Shown in pieces: positions 34,101-41,499 of a stretch of DNA of 64,000 nucleotides. Below the pieces are notes generated by a model. It was not told where the DNA came from and did not search any database. It saw only the letters and a program-made list of their open reading frames with translations. Position 1 is the stretch's first letter, and each line of letters begins with the position of its first letter. Position numbers and translations under genes: made by a program. Source of the stretch: JBGCEZ01 sp045106735 (lineage in GTDB: Bacteria > Planctomycetota > Phycisphaerae > Phycisphaerales > SM1A02); NCBI GenBank assembly GCA_045106735.1, contig JBGCEZ010000013.1:24745-88744 (forward strand). Direction: 5' to 3'.

Positions 34101-34742
34101 ATGCCCGAACGACCTGCCGTGTCCGTCGACGAGCTTCTTTCGTCGGAGCGTTCGACCGCCGGTCCAACGTGGACGGCGACGATTGAACCATCGGCCGACG
34201 CGCCAGACACAGTTCGGCTGCGTCCCCATCTGGATGGACAGCCGTGCGGCGGCAGCATCAGCGTCCCCAAGCAGGCGATCCGGTCCGTCCGGCCCACCGG
34301 CGTCCAAACTCCCGGCCGATCGCGGGCCGAGCTGGTCCACGTCGACTTCGACCGAAAGGCCTCGGTCCGTTGGGACGAACTGTTCGCGTCGCTCATGGCT
34401 GATGCTGCGGCGACGGTGGACGGCCAGTCCGCGACGCACGCCCGTCCTGGCGTCGGCCGCCCAGGCCTGTCCGGGCCCGGCACGCCGCCGTCTCGTCCTG
34501 CCCCCGGCCGGATCTCCACCATGAACCTGGCCCAAGGCGCGGCGATCGGACTGCACGTCGATCCCGTCACCGGCGTCGCCACGGCGTTGCCGGGAGCCGG
34601 CAACCTGGGCTCAAGCCCGGGCGCGTTCGCCCCGCGCATGTGCGTGTGCAACGGACAGCGGATGACGTGCTGCGAGTGGATCGGCTGGCCGATCGGCTTC
34701 ATGTGCGAAGAGCTTCCGATCCGTTGCGGCGTCCTCAGCTGA
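34101..34742 (+). CDS. Cys-rich tandem paralogue A, unknown family
   Basis: Unrecognised protein of 213 residues with a gaggag ribosome site before ATG 34101. Layout: an N-terminal domain of about 105 residues (WTATIEPS, VPKQAIRSVRPTG, ELVHVDFDRKASVRWDELF), a Gly/Pro-rich linker, and a C-terminal six-Cys module: CVC, then CCEWIGWP, one C, and RCGVLS. The next gene is a clear paralogue with the same order. No signal peptide, so the cysteines are probably metal ligands in the cytosol rather than disulfides, but this is inference. It stands alone with its partner between a terminator and the converging lipid cluster. Confidence 0.75.
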   Translation: MPERPAVSVDELLSSERSTAGPTWTATIEPSADAPDTVRLRPHLDGQPCGGSISVPKQAIRSVRPTGVQTPGRSRAELVHVDFDRKASVRWDELFASLMADAAATVDGQSATHARPGVGRPGLSGPGTPPSRPAPGRISTMNLAQGAAIGLHVDPVTGVATALPGAGNLGSSPGAFAPRMCVCNGQRMTCCEWIGWPIGFMCEELPIRCGVLS

Positions 34743-34914
34743 GTCAGGGCGTCGGCCGCATCCGTCGGCCGCATCCGTCGACGCCTTCACCGATCCGTCG
34801 CCTCCGCCTTGACGGGCGATGACCGCTCGCCGCCGACCTCGCCGTGCAGCGACGCAGTCGCGCCGCCACGATCCGTCCTTCGCATTCACTCCGACATCCC
34901 ATCTGGAGCAACGC

Positions 34915-35652
34915 GTGCCCGAACCCACCGAAATGTCGCTCGACGCCTTCTTGGAATCCGCCTCCACCCCGGCTCCCTGGTCCGCCACGATCAAGGCGAT
35001 CGAGGGCGAACCGGACATGGTGCGGATCAGCCCGCACCTGCCCGATGGCGGATGTGGCTGCGGAGCTGGCATGCGCGTCCCCAAGTCGGCGATCCGCGCG
35101 GTGCGGCCGACGGGGCAACAGCACGCCTGCTGCGGCGGGATGGTCGACCTGGTCCACGTCGACTTCGACCCCAAGGCTTCGGTCACGTGGGCGAACCTGT
35201 TCGAACAGTTGATGGCCGAGGCCGCCGACGCGATGGCCAATGCCACGAGCCGGCAGCACGACCATGGCCATTCGCACCACGATCACCACCACCACGCGCA
35301 CGGAAGCCACGAATACGACGCAACCGCCAGCGGCGCCGGCGCAAGCCCGCAGCAACTTGCGGCGATCGCGTCGGGCTTGATGCAGCAAGCGCAGGCGAAT
35401 CCGGCGCTTCACGCCGCGATTCAGCCCGGCGTTCAGCCTGGCTCCCACGGCCCAACGTTCGGCGTGGGCAACCAGCCAACCGCCCTTCCCGGGTTCCGGC
35501 TCCCGGACTGGCTTCCCGACGACTTCGGCCCGATCTGTTTCTGTGACGCCGACGGGAACTACCAGTGCTGCCAGTGGGCCGGCTTCCCGCGCATCCTGAA
35601 GAACTGCGTTCGAATCGGCATCCGCTGCGGCAGCCTGAGCAATCACTCTTGA
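34915..35652 (+). CDS. Cys/His-rich tandem paralogue B, unknown family
   Basis: Protein of 245 residues from GTG 34915, chosen because a ggag site precedes it and the result (VPEPTEMSLDAFL) aligns with paralogue A. The N-terminal domain is shared (WSATIKA, VPKSAIRAVRPTG, DLVHVDFDPKASVTWANLF) but has added Cys (CGCG and ACCGG). The linker carries a His-rich stretch (HDHGHSHHDHHHHAHGSH). The C-terminal module follows the same plan as A: CFC, CCQWAGFP, C, RCGSLS. The His tract and Cys suggest binding of zinc, nickel or copper. Function unknown. Confidence 0.75.
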   Translation: MPEPTEMSLDAFLESASTPAPWSATIKAIEGEPDMVRISPHLPDGGCGCGAGMRVPKSAIRAVRPTGQQHACCGGMVDLVHVDFDPKASVTWANLFEQLMAEAADAMANATSRQHDHGHSHHDHHHHAHGSHEYDATASGAGASPQQLAAIASGLMQQAQANPALHAAIQPGVQPGSHGPTFGVGNQPTALPGFRLPDWLPDDFGPICFCDADGNYQCCQWAGFPRILKNCVRIGIRCGSLSNHS

Positions 35653-35775
35653 TGTGGGCCGATCGCTCCGGCGCACCGAGTGCCGCCCGCACGCTCCGTA
35701 CCGTCCATGCCGTTCGTCTCGTTCGGCTCGCCGATGCCATCCGTGCCGTCGGCACCGTCCGCGTCGCCCAAGGCG

Positions 35776-36153
35776 TCAGGATCGCGCCCGCGCTCCCAGC
35801 ATGAACCGCCGGAGATCGCCGCTCGCCCCCGCGGCAGCGGCGATCAGGTAGACGCCGGTGATCACATTGCCGAGGGTCAGGACCAGCACGCCCCACAGGA
35901 TGGTCCGCCACCATGCCGGTTCGCGGATGGCGATCCACCCCACGACCAGGATGAACCCGGCGTAGACGTCGATCAAGGACACGACAAACCACGGAGCCTG
36001 CATGAGCTCGCGCACCGCGGCCATTCCGCCGCCCCGCGCGAATCCCCAGCCAACCGCCCCGCCAACGATCGCGACCATCAAGACGCCGAGCACCATCGCG
36101 CTGCGCGTCCACGCGTGGCTCGCGCCGCGGGCCTCATCCGCCGCCGAACTCAC
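35776..36153 (-). CDS. small membrane protein, DUF1475-like
   Basis: Protein of 125 residues with three hydrophobic helices and a short charged N-terminus. The GTG at 36153 overlaps the stop of the upstream methyltransferase by 4 bp and was chosen for that reason. The pattern APWFVVSLIDVYAGFILVVGWI and TLGNVITGVYLI resembles the DUF1475 or DUF2834 membrane families; that match is from memory and tentative. It is the last gene of the lipid-modification cluster. Confidence 0.7.
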   Translation of the reverse strand: MSSAADEARGASHAWTRSAMVLGVLMVAIVGGAVGWGFARGGGMAAVRELMQAPWFVVSLIDVYAGFILVVGWIAIREPAWWRTILWGVLVLTLGNVITGVYLIAAAAGASGDLRRFMLGARARS

Positions 36154-37367
36154 GAACCCGTCTCCGACGGGGTGGCGACGCGGCCACCCACCTCCACGAT
36201 CGGCGGATCGGCGACCGGTCGCGGGGCCGACTGCGGCCGAAGCCGCCAGTGGACCACCATCCACTCCTGGCCCCCGTCGTAGTTGAACAGTTCAGCGCAG
36301 GCGAGGAAGAACATCCGCCACCGTTGGAACCAAAGCTTGGCGTCGGCGCCGTACGTGCGTTTCAGGATCGGCATGGCCTGGTCGCGATGGCGATCGAGGT
36401 GTTCGAGCCAGGCTTCCGCCGTCCGCCCGTAGTGCGTTCCGTCCCAGATCCACTGCTCATCAACCCGGAAGTCGCGATCGAACCGCGTGGCCAGGTCGGC
36501 CGAGGGCATGATGCCGCCGCTGAAGAAATACCGCCCCATCCAATCGTCGTTGCCATCGGCCTGGAACGGATACACGAGCGTGCGGTGACAGAAGACATGC
36601 AGGAACAGGCTGCCGTCCGGCCGCACCCAAGTGGCCGCGCGCCGCATCAGTTCCGGCCAGTTCCGCATGTGCTCGAACATCTCGACCGAGACGATCCGAT
36701 CAGCGCCGGCGAAGCCCGGTACATCGCGGTGGGCGTCGAAGTCGTTCATGTCACGGGTGACGACCTGAATGTTGCCGAGACCTCGCCGCTCCGCTTCGCC
36801 CATGATGTGGGCCCGCTGGCTCGCCGAATTGCTCACCGCGCGGATGCGGGCGTTGGGGTAGTGCTCTCCCATCCACAGGGTCAGTGAACCCCAGCCGCAG
36901 CCGAGTTCGAGGATGTCCATGCCGCTCCCCGGGCCATTGGGTTCTGGCTCGTCCAGGCCGGCCCGGCGACAGGTTTCGGCCAGTGCCGCCGCCTCGGCCT
37001 CGGCCAGTGTCGTCGTTCCTTCCGGCCACCAACACGACGAATACTTCCGGTGCGGGCCCAAGCACGTGGCGTAGAAGTCGGCCGGGACTTCGTAGTGCTG
37101 GTCGTTTGCCTTCTCCGGCACCGGAGCCACTTGGTCGCCGGCCATCGCGGCCAGGAACGCCGCCTCACGCGCGGCGATCGCCTCGGAGCCACCCTCGCGC
37201 TCTTCCCGCAGTCGATCGCGACACAGCGATCGGATGCCGCGGCGCAGGAGCGCGTCGGGCACCCACCCACGTTCGGCAAGCCGGATTCCGGTCGAAAGTG
37301 GACGTTCGGCTTCGGCGACCACTTGGGTCCGGGCTGCGGCGTTCGGGGTGGTCGTCGGCCGGCTCAT
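36150..37367 (-). CDS. SAM-dependent methyltransferase, CFA/mycolic-acid cyclopropane synthase family
   Basis: Protein of 405 residues with the cyclopropane synthase fold: KANDQHYEVPADFYATCLG ahead of the core, the SAM site DILELGCGWGSLTLWM, and VSVEMFEHMRNW. It lacks the typical N-terminal domain of the CFA synthase encoded upstream in the same cluster, so the two are different branches. Such second CFA-like enzymes are common in clusters with DUF1295 and DUF2878 genes. ATG 37367 overlaps the DUF1295 stop by 4 bp. It probably modifies unsaturated acyl chains of membrane lipids; the product is not known. Confidence 0.88.
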   Translation of the reverse strand: MSRPTTTPNAAARTQVVAEAERPLSTGIRLAERGWVPDALLRRGIRSLCRDRLREEREGGSEAIAAREAAFLAAMAGDQVAPVPEKANDQHYEVPADFYATCLGPHRKYSSCWWPEGTTTLAEAEAAALAETCRRAGLDEPEPNGPGSGMDILELGCGWGSLTLWMGEHYPNARIRAVSNSASQRAHIMGEAERRGLGNIQVVTRDMNDFDAHRDVPGFAGADRIVSVEMFEHMRNWPELMRRAATWVRPDGSLFLHVFCHRTLVYPFQADGNDDWMGRYFFSGGIMPSADLATRFDRDFRVDEQWIWDGTHYGRTAEAWLEHLDRHRDQAMPILKRTYGADAKLWFQRWRMFFLACAELFNYDGGQEWMVVHWRLRPQSAPRPVADPPIVEVGGRVATPSETGS

Positions 37368-38176
37368 GTCCGTGCTCCATCTGCGAGTCGTCGTGGACCC
37401 GGAAAAAACGCATTCACTTCTTGCTGGTAGATCCGGTACGCCTCGCCGCGTCGCTTGAGGCTGCTGCGTTCGGCTGGCGGCACGCCGGTCACCTTCAAGA
37501 GGAAGACCAACATGACGGCCGGCCCGAGCAGGCTGAGCCAGCCCCATGGCCAAATGCCCGGCGACCCGACCGCGATCAGGACGTACGCGAACCAGTGGAT
37601 CCACTCAAAGAAGTAGTTGGGATGGCGCGAGTAGGCCCACAAGCCTTCGCGGCACACGGCGGTCCGCGGATGGCCGGCCCGTTTGAACCGCGACAGTTGT
37701 CCGTCGGCCACGGCCTCGCCGCCGATCCCGATGCACCAGACGAGCAAGCCCGCCACGTCGAACGCGTCCAGCCCGTCGCCTGGTCGCATGGCCGCGACCA
37801 TCATCGGGGCGGCAAACATGACGGCCCACGTCGCCTGGATCTGGAAGAAGCCGAACATCACCGCGTTGAATCGTTCGCCGAGGCTGGACCGCATCTCGGC
37901 GTACCGGCAGTCTTCCGCTTCCGCGGCCACGCGCCGGGCGAGGTGGCTGCCGAGCCGAATGCCCCACACGGCGGCCAAGCCGGCCACGAGCCAGCGCCGA
38001 GATCCTCCGGCGGGCGCCACCAACAACGCAAGGCCAACACCAGTCAAGCCGGTGGCGAAGCTCCAAGCGACGTCGACCACGCCGACATTCTTTCGACGGG
38101 TCGCCACGGCCCACAGTCCGGCCATCAACAGCGCGTTCGCCGCCCACGCGGCCAACAGGAGATGCCACCAGGTCAT
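37364..38176 (-). CDS. DUF1295 membrane protein (steroid 5-alpha-reductase-like fold)
   Basis: Integral membrane protein of 270 residues from ATG 38176, with about six helices. The family motif for NADPH binding is present: GLWAYSRHPNYFFEW, and the C-terminal segment ends in YRIYQQEVNAFFPGP. The fold is shared with 5-alpha reductases and isoprenylcysteine methyltransferases. In this cluster it is a candidate for reducing or isomerising a modified acyl chain. It overlaps DUF2878 and the CFA-like methyltransferase by 4 bp each. Confidence 0.9.
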   Translation of the reverse strand: MTWWHLLLAAWAANALLMAGLWAVATRRKNVGVVDVAWSFATGLTGVGLALLVAPAGGSRRWLVAGLAAVWGIRLGSHLARRVAAEAEDCRYAEMRSSLGERFNAVMFGFFQIQATWAVMFAAPMMVAAMRPGDGLDAFDVAGLLVWCIGIGGEAVADGQLSRFKRAGHPRTAVCREGLWAYSRHPNYFFEWIHWFAYVLIAVGSPGIWPWGWLSLLGPAVMLVFLLKVTGVPPAERSSLKRRGEAYRIYQQEVNAFFPGPRRLADGART

Positions 38177-38817
38177 GGCGCGGGCTCGGACGCCGCGTTC
38201 GGCTTCGCCGGCGATGTGGCGGGAGATGTGGCCGGCGATGCGGCGGGTGACTCGGCGGGTGACTCGGCCGGAGATGTGGCGGGCGACTCGGCGGGCGTTC
38301 CGTCCGGCAGGACGCGCCCGGCCACCCACGCCAGCAGCGGCATGGCCACGGCCCAAAGCACGCCGGATCCGATCAGCCCCTTGGCCAGGCCCCCGGGGAA
38401 CGTCACCGCGCCCAGTCGTTCACCGGCGTAGTACGAACCCGCCCCGCCAAGCAATCCGAAGATCGCCCCAAGAAGCGGACGCCCGCGGAGCCACCCCATC
38501 GAATGGTGCAAGGTGCAGGCCAAGCCGGCCCAGAGGGCGACCATCCAGAGCGCGCTGGGCCCGCCGAGCATCGCCTCGGGCGGAAAGCCGAGGGCGCCGG
38601 CCAGGACCAGCGCCGAGTCGGCCACGTAGCCAAAGATGCCGCAGCCGACGATGAGGGCCAGCGTTCGGGCCACGCGGCCGTGCAGGCTGAGGTGGACGGC
38701 GATGAACCCGGCGGTCGTCAGCAACCCGATCCACGGCCGTCCGGTGGCGGCCGACAGAATCACCGCGAACCAGTTGCCCTGGAACATGACCGCATTGAAG
38801 ACGACGTGCTTGTTCAT
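38173..38817 (-). CDS. DUF2878 membrane protein with repeat tail
   Basis: Membrane protein of 214 residues from ATG 38817 (MNKHVVFNAVMFQGNW), with about five helices. DUF2878 genes travel with CFA synthase and DUF1295 genes in many bacteria; function unknown. The C-terminal 38 residues are a Ser-Pro-Ala repeat encoded by an eight-unit 12-bp array and are not expected in the family. It overlaps DUF1295 by 4 bp and is 34 bp downstream of the CFA synthase stop. Confidence 0.85.
   Translation of the reverse strand: MNKHVVFNAVMFQGNWFAVILSAATGRPWIGLLTTAGFIAVHLSLHGRVARTLALIVGCGIFGYVADSALVLAGALGFPPEAMLGGPSALWMVALWAGLACTLHHSMGWLRGRPLLGAIFGLLGGAGSYYAGERLGAVTFPGGLAKGLIGSGVLWAVAMPLLAWVAGRVLPDGTPAESPATSPAESPAESPAASPATSPATSPAKPNAASEPAP
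38207..38302 (-). repeat. 12-bp tandem array, eight units, in DUF2878 gene
   Basis: Units such as gccggcgatgtg and gcgggtgactcg on the plus strand. The same unit occurs on the sense strand of the APH-like gene at 2090-2137, where it codes for GDAA; here the opposite strand codes for SPAA and SPAT. Confidence 0.92.
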
Positions 38818-38851
38818 GGGCGAGAAGTTCCGGAAGAGGGCTGACCGCTGA

Positions 38852-40567
38852 TCATCGCACCGTTGCCGCGTTCGGATTCGGCCCGGCTGCCGGCTGGCTC
38901 GGACCGTCCTCCGCCCAGACCGGCGACCCCGGCCGCCGCCGATCCATCGCCGACGCCCGCGTCCCGCCATGACCGGTCCGTTCCAGCACCATCTGGACCG
39001 TGCCGATGTACCGCTCGGCGAAGCCCGCCTCGCAATACGCCAGGTAGAACCGCCAGAGCCGGGCAAAGCGTTCGTCGTAGCCGGCGTCGTGGACGGATTC
39101 GATCCGCGCATCGAAGCGGTTTCGCCATTGCTTGAGCGTCTCGGCGTAATGCACGCCGATGTCTTCCATGTCGGCGATCCGCAGATCCGATGTCCGGCCC
39201 ATGGCTGCCGTCATCGCCTCGACCGACGGACAGCAACTGCCCGGAAAAATGTACCGCTGGATGAAGTCGGCCTGCTTGCGATACGCGGCGTAGCGATGGT
39301 TGGGCATCGTGATCGCCTGAATGCACGCCCGTCCGCCCGGACGCAGTCGTCGGCCGATGGTGCCGAAGTACTCGGGCAAGAACGCGTGCCCGACGGCTTC
39401 AATCATCTCGATGCTGACCACGGCATCGAACGAACCCTCGAGATCACGGTAGTCCTGCATGCGCAGGTCGATCAGGTGGTCGACGCCCGCGCGCCGGAAG
39501 CGTTCGGCGGCCCGGTCGTGCTGCTCTTGGGAGATCGTCGTGGTCGTGACGCGGCAGCCGTAGCGACCGGCGGCATGGAGGGCAAAGCTCCCCCAACCGG
39601 TGCCAATCTCGAGAACATGATCGTTCGGGCCAAGCTCGAGCTTGCGGCAGATGCGATCGAGCTTCTCGATCTGGGCATCCTCAAGCGACGCATCCGGGGC
39701 GTCGAAGATCCCGGACGAATACGTCATCGACGGGTCCAGAAACAGCTCGAAGAGATCGTTGCCGAGGTCGTAGTGGGCGTGGATGTTTCGCCGGCTCCCG
39801 CGCCGCGTGTTCGGGCGAAATCGATGCCACACGCGAGCCGCCGCCGCCCCCAACCGTCCACCGCGATCCAGTCCGTCCAGCCGCACGATGTCCCGCACGA
39901 ACAGTCGCAGGACGGCGGCGATGTCGGGACTGGTCCACTCGCCGCGGATCCACGACTCGGCCGCCCCGAGCGATCCTCCGAGCATGACCCGGCGCCAGAA
40001 AGCGGGATGCACCACGGTCACCGACGCCATGATCGTGCCGACGGGCTGGCCGACGGACTGGCTGACTGGTTGGCCAACGGACTGGCCAACGGACTGGCTG
40101 ACGGACTGGCCGACGGACTGGCCGACGGATTGGCCAACGGGCCGGTCGATTGGTCGGCCCATCGCGGATTCGCCAACTGCGCTCGTGCCACTCCCGTCAA
40201 ACGCCCCGCCCGTCTCGTCGGCATGGTTCGAATCGACCGCATCCGCGTCGCCCGAACCAACGGCATCCGTGGCATCCGCGGCAAGGCCGACGCGATGCAC
40301 CGCGCCACCGGCTTCCGTGAGCACCATCGAACCCGACTGGATGCCGGACAGTCGGCCGAGCACGATCGACCGAGCCGCGCGCTCCAACAGATTGGCCGGG
40401 CGGGCGGTGGATGTCGCGGCGGCCGGCTCGACGGGCCGTGCTTCGGCTTCGGCCCGGACCGCCGGCCGAATCGCGGAGCCGCCTGATTCGCGGGCGTCCG
40501 CGGAGACACGCGACGAAGGCGACGACGACGAGTGACTCGGGGCTGCCTTGGTACTCATGCGGCTCAT
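38852..40567 (-). CDS. cfa: cyclopropane-fatty-acyl-phospholipid synthase with repeat insertion
   Basis: SAM-dependent enzyme that adds a methylene bridge to unsaturated acyl chains of membrane phospholipids. Of 571 residues, the C-terminal 400 are a standard CFA synthase: HAHYDLGNDLFELFLD, TYSSGIFD, SAM site VLEIGTGWGSFALHAA, and FIQRYIFPGSCCPS. The N-terminal domain is interrupted after VHRVGLAADATDAV by a disordered insert that ends in ten four-residue VGQS/VGQP-type repeats, just before ASVTVVHPAFWRRVMLGG. The first 45 residues are Ser/Ala-rich. ATG 40567 overlaps DUF1365 by 4 bp. Confidence 0.92.
   Translation of the reverse strand: MSRMSTKAAPSHSSSSPSSRVSADARESGGSAIRPAVRAEAEARPVEPAAATSTARPANLLERAARSIVLGRLSGIQSGSMVLTEAGGAVHRVGLAADATDAVGSGDADAVDSNHADETGGAFDGSGTSAVGESAMGRPIDRPVGQSVGQSVGQSVSQSVGQSVGQPVSQSVGQPVGTIMASVTVVHPAFWRRVMLGGSLGAAESWIRGEWTSPDIAAVLRLFVRDIVRLDGLDRGGRLGAAAARVWHRFRPNTRRGSRRNIHAHYDLGNDLFELFLDPSMTYSSGIFDAPDASLEDAQIEKLDRICRKLELGPNDHVLEIGTGWGSFALHAAGRYGCRVTTTTISQEQHDRAAERFRRAGVDHLIDLRMQDYRDLEGSFDAVVSIEMIEAVGHAFLPEYFGTIGRRLRPGGRACIQAITMPNHRYAAYRKQADFIQRYIFPGSCCPSVEAMTAAMGRTSDLRIADMEDIGVHYAETLKQWRNRFDARIESVHDAGYDERFARLWRFYLAYCEAGFAERYIGTVQMVLERTGHGGTRASAMDRRRPGSPVWAEDGPSQPAAGPNPNAATVR
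40040..40159 (-). repeat. 12-bp tandem array, ten units, in CFA synthase gene
   Basis: Units close to gacggactggct. On the minus strand they code for VGQS/VSQS/VGQP repeats. The largest array in the window, and closely like the array in recQ (ctggctggtcgt). Confidence 0.93.
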
Positions 40568-41499
40568 GCGGAAGCCTCGGCGGTGGAACGGGGATGATCG
40601 TGGAACACGGCGCCCTTGAGGCGCAGTTTGAAGGCCTGCCAGTAGATGGCCAAGACGATGCCGACGGTCATGAACGGATGGCGAATCAACGTGGCGGCAA
40701 GCGAACGTCCGGTCATCGGCCGTCGTTGCATGACGGACGTCGCGTCGGTCACTTTGCCGCGCGCGTCGTGATTCTCCATGTGCACGACCAACCGCTCGGC
40801 CGGATCCGTGAATCGCCAGGCGTACTGCTGTTCCATCGGGTGGAAGGGCGAAACATGAAACTGCTTGGGAAAGTCGAACGCGAACCGACGTGGGCGACGC
40901 GGTCGGGCGTGGCCGGAATCCGGCGCCGGTTCTACCATTTCTACTGGATCAGCAGGTTCCCCCGAGGTCGCCTCGGTCGTCGGGTTCGCGTTCGCCGTCG
41001 CCGCAGCCGCAGCCGCAGCCGCTCGAGCATCCAGCACGTAGCAGTGCCGCTCATTCCACGGGGTGTTGTGCACCTCGGCGATGATCGCTTCAAGCACGGG
41101 CGGTCCGTCCGAACCCGACGCGTCCGCCCCGTAGCAATAGAAGAAGCTCACCGGATTGATGATGAATCCAAAGCAGCGGAGATTCGTCAGAAGCCGAACC
41201 GGCCCCACCGGCCGTCGGCCGAGCCGCTCTTCGACCAAGTCGCGGGCACACTCGCCCAGTCCGCGCTGCGGATCGCCAAAATGATCACGGCGCCGGAACC
41301 ACGCAAGGGCCGGCCCGTGCGTCGACCAGAACCACCGACCCCGGAAGACGGTTCCCAAGGAATCCAGGTCGAGCATGATCTGGTACACGCGATAGCGAAA
41401 CGCGTGCTCCGCCGGCGTCCAACGCCGATGACGCACCCAACCGGAGTAGATCGCGCTCCCGCTGGCCGAACCGTGATGGTCTGCCGACGCGCCGCTCAC
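40564..41499 (-). CDS. DUF1365 family protein
   Basis: Protein of 311 residues from GTG 41499. DUF1365 hallmarks are clear: YSGWVRHRRWTPAEHAFRY near the start, LLTNLRCFGFIINPVSFFYC, AEVHNTPWNERHCYVLDA, and FHVSPFHPMEQQYAWRF. Between the last two there is a 45-residue low-complexity insert that begins with eight alanines. DUF1365 genes accompany CFA synthase and the flavin oxidoreductase in many genomes; the biochemical role is unknown. It overlaps both neighbours by 4 bp. Confidence 0.92.
   Translation of the reverse strand: MSGASADHHGSASGSAIYSGWVRHRRWTPAEHAFRYRVYQIMLDLDSLGTVFRGRWFWSTHGPALAWFRRRDHFGDPQRGLGECARDLVEERLGRRPVGPVRLLTNLRCFGFIINPVSFFYCYGADASGSDGPPVLEAIIAEVHNTPWNERHCYVLDARAAAAAAAATANANPTTEATSGEPADPVEMVEPAPDSGHARPRRPRRFAFDFPKQFHVSPFHPMEQQYAWRFTDPAERLVVHMENHDARGKVTDATSVMQRRPMTGRSLAATLIRHPFMTVGIVLAIYWQAFKLRLKGAVFHDHPRSTAEASA

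Noticed and set aside
31579..34191. 870-codon open frame antisense to hutH and the lipocalin gene
   Set aside because: HutH and lipocalin motifs on the plus strand are unmistakable; the antisense frame is a high-GC shadow with no motif.
40040..40159. CRISPR array at the 12-bp repeats
   Set aside because: Units are head to tail without unique spacers and are far shorter than CRISPR repeats; no cas gene is present.
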